Source of the DNA: an uncultured Flavobacteriales bacterium
GTDB lineage: Bacteria > Bacteroidota > Bacteroidia > Flavobacteriales > Crocinitomicaceae
DNA length: 5,883 nucleotides
Direction of reading: 5' to 3'
Assembly (NCBI GenBank): GCA_946886545.1
Contig: CAMPIU010000203.1
Span: 1-5,883 of the forward strand
Shown here one piece after another: positions 1-4,783 of the stretch. The position numbers and the translations under genes were made by a program. Position 1 is the stretch's first letter. Each line of letters begins with the position of its first letter. A model generated the notes under the pieces. The model was not told where the DNA came from. It made no database searches and saw only the letters and a program-made list of their open reading frames with translations.

Positions 1-49
1 CAAAAACACTCGACTAGTCGTCGGCAGCGTAGATGTGTATAAGAGACAG
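1..49 (+). other. Nextera/Tn5 library adapter with index (non-genomic)
   Basis: This is synthetic sequence, not genome. Positions 31-49 are the 19-bp Tn5 mosaic end (AGATGTGTATAAGAGACAG). Positions 18-30 match the Nextera read-1 adapter TCGTCGGCAGCGTC with its last C missing. Positions 10-17 (TCGACTAG) sit where the i5 index belongs, and 7-9 (CAC) fit the end of the P5 oligo. Genomic sequence begins at about position 50. The missing base and the degraded first six bases suggest low consensus quality here. Any open frame starting in this block, such as one reading MCIRDS, is an artefact. Confidence 0.97.
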
Positions 50-62
50 CCACCACAAAGTG

Positions 63-92
63 AAAAAGCCATTCGCTAGGAATGGCCTTTTT
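63..92 (-). terminator. Intrinsic terminator of the tmRNA gene
   Basis: Read on the minus strand, an A-rich stretch leads into a 7-bp stem, GCCATTC/GAATGGC, with loop CTAGC, followed by TTTTT. It begins about 10 nt after the encoded CCA of ssrA, where the terminator of the precursor RNA is expected. The flanking A5/T5 tracts also make it a possible plus-strand terminator. The base of the stem continues as a longer imperfect inverted repeat that reaches the tmRNA 3' end (see findings), so sequence outside the core may be artefactual. Confidence 0.8.
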
Positions 93-101
93 CTACTTTC
101 G

Positions 102-505
102 TGGTGGAGTCGGAGGGGTTCGAACCCTCGTCCAAACAATGGTTCCGAATGTCTTCTACATGCTTATTTTTTGATTAATTGTCGGGATGAATTCGGACAA
201 AAACACCCAAGATCCAACCGTAGCTTCTGAGATCTCACACCTTGCGCGAAGCTCGCTCAGTGCCAGATTTTCTAAAATGATTCCCCTTGGCCTGCTGATC
301 GAAAATCAGAATCGTGCAGAGGAGAAACTTGTCCGTGTACTAAACTTCCACTGGATTAAGCCGAATTTACCTAGTAAATTAAGCAGCAAGTGCGTATGAC
401 GTATTGTCAATTATTGTTCGCAGCAAGATATTTAAGAGCTTCACTACAACGCTCTGCATGCTTCCCACCGAAATCTCGATTGCTGTCAAATCCAATGTCG
501 ACCCC
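102..505 (-). ncRNA. ssrA: Transfer-messenger RNA (tmRNA, ssrA)
   Basis: tmRNA acts with SmpB and EF-Tu to rescue ribosomes stalled on broken mRNAs, tagging the unfinished protein for proteolysis. The 5' end (505 downward) reads GGGGTCGACATTGGATTTGA. The 3' end has a perfect 5-bp T-arm (GAGGG, loop TTCGAAC, CCCTC), then CGACTCC, discriminator A and an encoded CCA at 104-102. The seven 5' bases GGGGTCG pair fully with CGACTCC, with a G-U wobble at the third pair, which is the alanine identity element expected for AlaRS charging. A tag frame ending YALAA-stop lies in the middle (408-379), and its stop codon is held in a 7-bp hairpin (AATTTAC, TAG, GTAAATT; plus-strand 364-380). A 5-bp AGAGC/GCTCT pairing just before the tag fits pseudoknot 1. 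The length of 404 nt is within the normal range. It is a one-piece, not permuted, tmRNA. Bacteroidota-type promoter and terminator flank it. Confidence 0.96.
379..408 (-). other. tmRNA proteolysis-tag reading frame
   Basis: In the frame that gives the C-terminal YALAA-stop signature, the tag reads D-N-T-S-Y-A-L-A-A-stop, with GAC (408-406) as the proposed resume codon and TAA at 381-379. An A lies at -4 from this codon, matching the conserved base (A86 in E. coli numbering) that helps set the resume frame. The final ALAA is the known degron recognised by ClpXP-type proteases. The nine-residue length matches Bacteroidota tags. Upstream in-frame codons (Ile, Ile, Thr, Arg) would be unusual resume codons, so GAC is my choice, but the first residue is inferred. 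A second in-frame TAA follows four codons after the first. Confidence 0.75.
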
Positions 506-518
506 AGTTGTAACTATG

Positions 519-526
519 CAAAGGTA
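519..526 (-). promoter_or_regulatory. Candidate -7 promoter box for ssrA
   Basis: On the minus strand this reads TACCTTTG, a perfect match to the Bacteroidota sigma-ABfr -7 consensus TAnnTTTG. It ends 13 nt before the mature tmRNA 5' G, which leaves room for a short leader removed by RNase P. No good TTTG -33 element is visible at 19-21 nt upstream; only a T-rich run is present. Confidence 0.6.
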
Positions 527-551
527 CTAAAAAAACGAATCTTTAAGCCAT

Positions 552-586
552 AAAAAAATCCGCATTAGCGGATTTTATGTTTTTTT
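552..586 (-). terminator. Intrinsic terminator of the RRM gene
   Basis: A perfect 9-bp stem (AAAATCCGC at 555-563 and GCGGATTTT at 568-576) closes a 4-nt ATTA loop. On the minus strand it is followed by a run of T, and it lies directly after the RRM gene stop codon at 589-587. The plus-strand side also carries a T run (580-586), so the hairpin could work in both directions. It separates the RRM gene from the ssrA promoter. Confidence 0.85.
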
Positions 587-1276
587 CTATTCTTCTTCGT
601 CGTCTTCTTTATCATCATCCCAATCGTCTTCATCGTCGTAGTCTTCATCAGAGTCATCATCGCTGTTTACAAGGTATTTGCGGTAGTCTTCTTCTTCATC
701 TTCTTCGCCGTTTCTTCCGAACAAGTCCAATTCTTCATCGGATAGATCTTCATCATTCAAAAATTGATTGTCTTTTCCGCTTTTGCGGTAAGCTTCCATT
801 TTGGTTTTTTTCGGAGCATCTTTCCCTCCGCGAACGTCTTTTTCTTTCTTGCGTTCAACCTTCATCGGATTTACTTCGTCGGGATTGAAAATCTTGCCGG
901 GTTTCGTATCATCCAGCTTTTTGTATTCAGTCTTTAAGTCGGAAACTGAATTTCTTTCTTCTCTGGGACGATCACTTCTAAAAGGTCTGTCAGCCGGGCG
1001 AGTGGAATCGCCGGATGGTTTACTTCCCGAAGAGCGGTCATCTGCTTTTTTAACGGCTATGTTTCGTCCGTTAATTGCATAGTTGTCTAAAGCTTCAATT
1101 GCTTGATCAGCTTCTGATTCATCAGCCATTTCAACAAAAGCAAAACCTCTCGGTTTGCCTGTTTCACGGTCTTTTGCAATGGTAACACGATTTACACGAC
1201 CGTGTTCTTCAAAAAGGGATTTCAACTGTTCTTCTGTTGTGTTGAAATCGAGTTTTGCCACAAAAATACTTGTCAT
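587..1276 (-). CDS. RRM-domain RNA-binding protein with long acidic C-terminal tail
   Basis: A 229-residue protein predicted to bind single-stranded RNA in the cytoplasm. Residues 1-78 form one RNA recognition motif: RNP2 is IFVAKL (4-9), RNP1 is RGFAFVEM (43-50), and the aromatic residues that stack on RNA (F5, F45, F47) are present. Bacterial single-RRM proteins are known mostly from cyanobacteria, where many are cold-induced; the role in Bacteroidota is not established. The rest is low-complexity: a polar, basic linker (about 80-170, many Arg, Lys, Ser, Asp) and a strongly acidic tail (about 174-229) built of Asp/Glu runs with a few Tyr and one Trp. Most bacterial RRM proteins are much shorter, so the tail is the odd part. 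The frame stays open and the Asp/Glu run ends in its own TAG directly before a terminator, so the tail looks genuine. The ATG at 1276 starts the RRM immediately, with no clear Shine-Dalgarno site, as usual in this phylum. Confidence 0.93.
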   Translation of the reverse strand: MTSIFVAKLDFNTTEEQLKSLFEEHGRVNRVTIAKDRETGKPRGFAFVEMADESEADQAIEALDNYAINGRNIAVKKADDRSSGSKPSGDSTRPADRPFRSDRPREERNSVSDLKTEYKKLDDTKPGKIFNPDEVNPMKVERKKEKDVRGGKDAPKKTKMEAYRKSGKDNQFLNDEDLSDEELDLFGRNGEEDEEEDYRKYLVNSDDDSDEDYDDEDDWDDDKEDDEEE

Positions 1277-1299
1277 CGGAATTTAAATATTCTCTTTGT

Positions 1300-1313
1300 G
1301 CCTCACATGAGGC
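1300..1313. promoter_or_regulatory. Short palindrome in the RRM gene leader
   Basis: GCCTCA-CA-TGAGGC forms 6-bp arms around a 2-nt centre, 23 nt upstream of the RRM start codon. It could be an operator half-site pair or a 5'-UTR element. A two-base loop is too tight for a normal RNA hairpin, so as RNA the central pair would have to open. No family is recognised. Confidence 0.35.
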
Positions 1314-1325
1314 GTTTGTTTTGAA

Positions 1326-1356
1326 CGAAGATATATAAATTTTCAAATCCACAAAA
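1326..1356 (-). promoter_or_regulatory. Weak candidate promoter for the RRM gene
   Basis: On the minus strand TTTTG (1356-1352) is followed after 18 nt by TATCTTCG (1333-1326). The second element is one base from the Bacteroidota -7 consensus TAnnTTTG, and the spacing is slightly short of the usual 19-21. Transcription would start near 1320, giving a leader of about 45 nt that includes the palindrome at 1300-1313. Confidence 0.3.
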
Positions 1357-1435
1357 CTTTGAGGGAGATTTCTATCAAACCAATTAGTTAATGGTGTCTC
1401 CAACTGTTTTAATGAACGGAAATTCAATAGTCAAT

Positions 1436-1864
1436 TTACTTGTTTTTTAGCAGATCACGAATCTCCATTAACAGCTTTTCCTCATTAGAAGGTTCTGCCG
1501 GTGGAGCGGGAGTTTCATCTTCTTTCTTTTTGCGTAAAGTCATGGCTCTATTCATCAATTTAACCACAAGGAACAAACAGAATGCAATCACCAGGAAATT
1601 GATCACTTTTGCCAGAAACGCACCGTATAAAATACCACCTTCAACTACTTCTTTTCCATCTTTTATAACAACGGTTCCAAAAGCCTTCAATTCAGCAATG
1701 TTGTCTACGTGAGCAGCTTTTAATGCCGGATTCAATAGGGCGGGAGTAATGATATCGGTAACCAATGAGTTAATAATTGCACCGAATGCAGCTCCTAAAA
1801 TGACTGCGACCGCTAAATCGACCACGTTTCCGCGCATAATAAATGCCTTGAATTCTTTTAACAT
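1436..1864 (-). CDS. mscL: Large-conductance mechanosensitive channel MscL
   Basis: MscL is a homopentameric inner-membrane channel that opens under membrane tension and releases solutes during hypo-osmotic shock. The 142-residue product has the family layout: an amphipathic N-terminal helix (MLKEFKAFIMRGN), TM1 with the signature NVVDLAVAVILGAAFG (13-28), a periplasmic loop, TM2 (about 75-100), a basic cluster (RKKKEDE) and the C-terminal bundle helix EEKLLMEIRDLLKNK. E. coli MscL has 136 residues. The pore-constriction position equal to E. coli G22 is Ala20 here, as in the Mycobacterium tuberculosis channel. I chose the ATG at 1864: the in-frame ATG at 1897 adds 11 residues before the conserved N-terminal helix and lies upstream of the likely -7 box (1894-1887), so it would not be transcribed from that promoter. 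Neighbours show no functional link. No strong terminator is seen in the 159 bp that follow. Confidence 0.97.
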   Translation of the reverse strand: MLKEFKAFIMRGNVVDLAVAVILGAAFGAIINSLVTDIITPALLNPALKAAHVDNIAELKAFGTVVIKDGKEVVEGGILYGAFLAKVINFLVIAFCLFLVVKLMNRAMTLRKKKEDETPAPPAEPSNEEKLLMEIRDLLKNK

Positions 1865-1886
1865 AGCTCTTAATTTGAAGTATATC

Positions 1887-1894
1887 CAAATATA
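1887..1894 (-). promoter_or_regulatory. Candidate -7 promoter box for mscL
   Basis: Minus-strand TATATTTG matches the Bacteroidota TAnnTTTG consensus. It ends 22 nt before the mscL ATG at 1864, giving a short leader. No clear -33 TTTG is found at the right spacing. Confidence 0.5.
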
Positions 1895-1897
1895 CAA

Positions 1898-2098
1898 GAA
1901 AGAATGAGAAACAGAATAAGGAAAAGATGAGATCTAAACAGAATGACGGTTTTATTCCTCATTCTTGTTCTCATTTTCATTCTGATTCTATGCAAGAAAA
2001 CACTTAGAAATGGTTCGTATGAATTCTCACGGAAATCCCTATAATCTGCGTGTAAAAAAAATCACGCAGATTGGATAGATTAGCGCAGAATGGTTTGA
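1898..2098. other. Gene-free interval between mscL and recR
   Basis: The 201 bp hold no convincing coding frame. They contain the distal part of the mscL promoter region, an imperfect inverted repeat (1901-1917 with 1961-1983, built of GAATGAGAA/TTCTCATTC-like sequence) and a palindromic element near recR (2043-2085). Confidence 0.7.
2043..2085. repeat. Palindromic, REP-like intergenic element
   Basis: Perfect 10-bp arms, AATCTGCGTG (2043-2052) and CACGCAGATT (2063-2072), flank a 10-nt A-rich loop. A further partial copy, GATTAGCGCAGA, follows at 2078-2089, so the core CGCAGA/TCTGCG occurs three times. I recall ATCTGCG/CGCAGAT-containing intergenic palindromes as common in Flavobacteriales genomes, but no second copy lies in this window to prove dispersal. 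On the minus strand the T8 run is inside the loop, not after the stem, so it is not a standard terminator, although it could form the 3' end of the recR mRNA. Confidence 0.5.
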
Positions 2099-2704
2099 CT
2101 AAGACTGAAAAGGAATGCGTTGTTGAATGGAGCGGGATAAGGTAATCTCATCGGCATATTGGATCTCTGAACCAACAGCAATTCCGCGGGAAAGAGTGGT
2201 GATCTGAACATCGGAAGCATGTAGCTTTTTATACAGGAAGAAATTGGTTGTGTCACCTTCCATAGTGGGACTTAATGCAAGAATGATCTCATCTGCTTGT
2301 CCGGCCATACATTTATCAACTAAGGGCTGAATAAACAGGTCATTCGGTCCGATTCCGTCCATCGGGGAAATGATTCCACCCAATACATGATAAATTCCCA
2401 GATAGGTCCCGGTGCTTTCAATTGCCATTACGTCGCGGATATCTTCCACAACACAGATCAGGCGGTGATTACGCTTTTCATTGGAACAAATAGAGCAAAT
2501 CGGAGTGTCTGAGATATTTCCGCAGGAGGAACAGCTTTGAACATGTGTTTTGAGTTGCTGCAGCACATCTCCGAAACGCTCCAGTTCTTCCGGATTCCGC
2601 TTTAATAAATTCAGTACCAAACGCAAAGCAGTCCTTTTTCCAATACCTGGTAAGGAACTAAATTGCTCTACTGCTTCTTCAACATATTTTGATGGGATAT
2701 TCAT
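2099..2704 (-). CDS. recR: Recombination mediator protein RecR
   Basis: RecR works with RecO (and RecF) to load RecA onto SSB-coated single-stranded DNA at gaps. The 201-residue product has the full family layout and usual length: an N-terminal helix-hairpin-helix (FSSLPGIGKRTALRL, about 15-29), a four-cysteine zinc finger (C58, C61, C70, C73, as CxxC-x8-CxxC), a Toprim domain starting at LICVVEDIRDVMAIE with the conserved YHVLGG segment, and a C-terminal LSRGIAVGSEIQYADEITLSR Walker-B-like region. I chose the ATG at 2704 because the conserved N-terminus begins there; the in-frame start at 2758 adds 18 basic, unrelated residues and lies upstream of the probable -7 box. The gene diverges from the membrane-protein gene across 76 bp. 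The dnaX-recR neighbourhood found in many bacteria is not seen here. Confidence 0.97.
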   Translation of the reverse strand: MNIPSKYVEEAVEQFSSLPGIGKRTALRLVLNLLKRNPEELERFGDVLQQLKTHVQSCSSCGNISDTPICSICSNEKRNHRLICVVEDIRDVMAIESTGTYLGIYHVLGGIISPMDGIGPNDLFIQPLVDKCMAGQADEIILALSPTMEGDTTNFFLYKKLHASDVQITTLSRGIAVGSEIQYADEITLSRSIQQRIPFQS

Positions 2705-2709
2705 CGCTC

Positions 2710-2717
2710 CAAAAGTA
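2710..2717 (-). promoter_or_regulatory. Candidate -7 promoter box for recR, nearly leaderless
   Basis: Minus-strand TACTTTTG matches TAnnTTTG and ends only 5 nt before the recR ATG (GAGCG spacer). If used, transcription would begin at or very near the start codon. There is no -33 TTTG at the expected distance, so support rests on the -7 box alone. Confidence 0.45.
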
Positions 2718-2780
2718 AGGATTTTAGCTCGTTTCTGTGTTCTTAGGATGAATCTCAATCACTTTTAGCTTTCTATACTT

Positions 2781-3482
2781 GTGTTTTCTGGCTTGAAGCA
2801 GTACTTTCGCGATGTGGAATTAATAGAATTTGATTTTTTAGGTTTACATCTACAGGAACCGATGGCCCTCCTTTTTAATTGGATAATTGCGGGCTTTTGT
2901 TTTTATGCTTTCAGCAAACTGGGGAAATTCAGGAGTGAAGCGAACTTCTATTGGCGGCTTTTTTATCTGACATTTGGGATTTCTACCGTTTTTGGTGGTT
3001 TGGGACATTTATTCTTTCAATACACCGGTTTTCCTGGTAAGTATCCGTGTTGGATTCTGGGCTGTATAGCGAATGGCTTTGCAGCAATGGGAATGCTTCA
3101 TTTTAAAGGGATTTCAGAACCGAAAAAGATCGCTTTCCAGTTGATCTGGATCAAATGTGTGGTATTGTGCAGTGCCTCCATCATCACCAATAAATTCATT
3201 TTTGTGGCTGTTGACGCAATAGTTACTTATATCGGTTACACAGGAGTATATGCTTATATTTTGATGAAGCGCACAGAAAAAGCCGCATTTTTGAAGAATA
3301 TGATTATTGCGGTAGTGGTTTTAACTCCTTCTGCATTTATATTTGGCTTGAAAATAAATATCCACCAGTGGTTGAATAAGGATGACTTGAGTCATCTTTT
3401 AATGATTGTCACGATTTATTATTTTTATCGTGGGTTAAAAGAGTGGGGGGAACAAACTACCCTGCAAGCGGAACATGGCTAA
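2781..3482 (+). CDS. Multi-pass membrane protein of unknown function (DUF6962-like)
   Basis: The 233-residue product has about six or seven hydrophobic segments (roughly 29-46, 57-80, 90-108, 119-136, 139-161, 173-191, 203-218) and no signal peptide or known catalytic motif. It resembles uncharacterised integral-membrane proteins of Bacteroidota that I know as DUF6962, from memory only. Likely conserved polar residues are in or next to membrane segments: H76 in GGLGHLF, D145, H195 and the WLNKDDLSHLLM stretch with D201, D202 and H205. The start is uncertain. GTG at 2781 is the first possible start after an in-frame TAG at 2766; TTG at 2793 and ATG at 2862 are alternatives. The ATG would remove the segment LGLHLQEP before the first helix. 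A near-consensus -7 box (TATACTTG, 2774-2781) overlaps the GTG and argues for a slightly later start. Its last 8 bp overlap smpB in another frame, so the two are probably cotranscribed and translationally coupled. Confidence 0.85.
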   Translation: MFSGLKQYFRDVELIEFDFLGLHLQEPMALLFNWIIAGFCFYAFSKLGKFRSEANFYWRLFYLTFGISTVFGGLGHLFFQYTGFPGKYPCWILGCIANGFAAMGMLHFKGISEPKKIAFQLIWIKCVVLCSASIITNKFIFVAVDAIVTYIGYTGVYAYILMKRTEKAAFLKNMIIAVVVLTPSAFIFGLKINIHQWLNKDDLSHLLMIVTIYYFYRGLKEWGEQTTLQAEHG

Positions 3483-3927
3483 GAATGAAGTAAATATTAA
3501 GAATAAACGCGCCCGGTTTGAATTTCAGTTAGATGAAGTTTTTACCGCAGGAATGGTCTTGTCCGGTACTGAGATAAAAAGTATCCGAAATGGGAAAGCG
3601 AGTATTTTGGAAGCTTATTGTATTGTCGAAAACGGACAGGCATTTATCCGCAACATGCACGTTTCACCCTACGAGAACGGTTCGTTCTACAATCACATGG
3701 CACGTTCCGACAGAAAGTTATTGCTCAATAAAAAAGAGATCAAAAAGTTGGAGAAGTGGGTGAAGACCAAGGGAAATACCATTGTTCCATTGAAATTGTT
3801 CTTATCAGAAAAAGGTTGGTTGAAATTGGAGCTGGCAACTGGTGTGGGTAAGAAATTACACGATAAGCGTCATGACCTGAAAGAAAAAGACGACAAACGT
3901 GATATGGCCCGCGCTATGAAGCGATAA
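3475..3927 (+). CDS. smpB: SsrA-binding protein SmpB
   Basis: SmpB binds the tRNA-like domain of tmRNA, replaces its missing anticodon arm in the ribosomal A site and is needed for trans-translation. The 150-residue protein matches the family throughout: NIKNKRARFEFQL at the N-terminus, the OB-fold beta-barrel signature AGMVLSGTEIKSIRNGKASI (26-45), the YENGSFYNHMARSDRKLLL segment, and the basic C-terminal tail GKKLHDKRHDLKEKDDKRD, which folds into a helix in the mRNA channel. The tail has Asp-Asp where E. coli has Glu-Trp, which fits my memory of Bacteroidota homologues. The ATG (3475) lies inside the end of the upstream membrane-protein gene (shared ATGGCTAA), implying translational coupling. 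The stop is one base from the stop of the convergent J-protein gene. Its RNA partner ssrA is encoded about 3 kb away on the other strand. Confidence 0.97.
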   Translation: MAKNEVNIKNKRARFEFQLDEVFTAGMVLSGTEIKSIRNGKASILEAYCIVENGQAFIRNMHVSPYENGSFYNHMARSDRKLLLNKKEIKKLEKWVKTKGNTIVPLKLFLSEKGWLKLELATGVGKKLHDKRHDLKEKDDKRDMARAMKR

Positions 3928-3928
3928 G

Positions 3929-4783
3929 CTACAAAAATCCGAGACTTAATAAGTGAATAATTCGTTCCTGTGTAAGCAGGATGTAGACTGCTATTGTTCC
4001 AATTCCCCAAAAAGAAAGATGGTATAGGAAAACAAAGCTCAGTGTTTTTTTGCGTCTCAAATAGGGGTAAAGCGGAAGCAGGAAAAGGAGAATAAGTCCG
4101 AAGCGGATGCTCCCGATGTGAAAATCAAAGGCAGTGCGGTATCTCACAAAATCATCCGAAGAAATCATCTTAACCGGCGTGTGCAGAAACCAGGTCGTTT
4201 CGAGAATGACTTCAGGATAGGTGTAACTCCAGGCATATATGTTGTTCTGGACATAGTATTTCCCTTTTTTTTGAAGCTCGATACTCGTGATATTACTTTT
4301 GATAATTCCATTGTTGAGTGACTTGGAAAAACCGACCAGTACATCTTTTTCATAATGAAAGGGCAGGAAATATTCTGTCGACATAGCCAAAGCAAGTACC
4401 AGGGAGATTCGCATAATGTATTTGTAGATACTCCAGCGCATTCCGGTTGTCAGTGAAAGAAAATAGAGGTTATTATCCTTTGCCTGCTGCATTTTTTGGC
4501 GTTCATACCGCATTTTTGCCACCCGCATGCGTTCCAAACGTTCTTCTTCCGATTCTTTTCCGGTTCTTCTGGATTCTCTTTTTTCTGCCTGGTCTTCTTT
4601 GTAATCGGGATTCAGAAGAATTTCTACGGCCTTTCCTAATTTGATAAATACTTCGTGAGCCAAGGGGTCCGGATTTACATCCGGATGAAGGCGCAGGGCC
4701 AGTTTTTTGTACTGCTTTCGAATTTCCGCTTCGCTGGAGCCGGAAGGTATTCCTAGTAAACGAAAACATTCTGCCCTGGTCAT
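3929..4783 (-). CDS. Membrane-anchored J-domain (DnaJ-like) protein
   Basis: A 284-residue type III J protein, expected to recruit and stimulate a DnaK/Hsp70 at the inner membrane. The J domain spans about 1-60, with the catalytic HPD at 33-35 inside KLALRLHPDVNPD. Residues 62-105 are highly charged and probably a helical coil. A hydrophobic segment at about 121-141 is followed by about 80 residues predicted outside the cytoplasm (142-225), then two more membrane segments (about 226-242 and 249-270). The Gly/Phe-rich region and zinc fingers of classical DnaJ are missing, so this is not the general DnaJ. The extracytoplasmic region is not recognised and the client is unknown. The start ATG shares one base with the menE stop (TAATG), so it is the second gene of a coupled pair. 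Its stop is one base from the convergent smpB stop, leaving no separate terminator between them. Confidence 0.9.
   Translation of the reverse strand: MTRAECFRLLGIPSGSSEAEIRKQYKKLALRLHPDVNPDPLAHEVFIKLGKAVEILLNPDYKEDQAEKRESRRTGKESEEERLERMRVAKMRYERQKMQQAKDNNLYFLSLTTGMRWSIYKYIMRISLVLALAMSTEYFLPFHYEKDVLVGFSKSLNNGIIKSNITSIELQKKGKYYVQNNIYAWSYTYPEVILETTWFLHTPVKMISSDDFVRYRTAFDFHIGSIRFGLILLFLLPLYPYLRRKKTLSFVFLYHLSFWGIGTIAVYILLTQERIIHLLSLGFL

Noticed and set aside
102..133. Stand-alone tRNA 3' half (T-arm plus CCA)
   Set aside because: The matching acceptor strand is 400 nt away at 499-505, with a tag frame between, which is the tmRNA arrangement.
187..399. Plus-strand open frame of 70 codons
   Set aside because: It lies wholly antisense to the tmRNA, whose structure explains the sequence; the peptide has no recognisable domain.
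577..1082. Plus-strand frames opposite the RRM gene
   Set aside because: They are shadows of the minus-strand gene, rich in Leu/Ser/His from the complement of acidic and basic codons; one starts inside the terminator.
1865..1897. Upstream ATG for mscL
   Set aside because: It adds 11 residues not present in the MscL family and begins upstream of the probable -7 box.
2043..2089. CRISPR-like array
   Set aside because: Only three short cores, in inverted orientation, without regular spacers or cas genes.
2705..2758. Upstream start for recR
   Set aside because: It adds 18 residues before the conserved N-terminus and overlaps the likely promoter.
4165..4769. Other-frame minus-strand open frames inside the J-protein gene
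   Set aside because: They overlap a well-supported J-domain gene in other frames and show no domain of their own.
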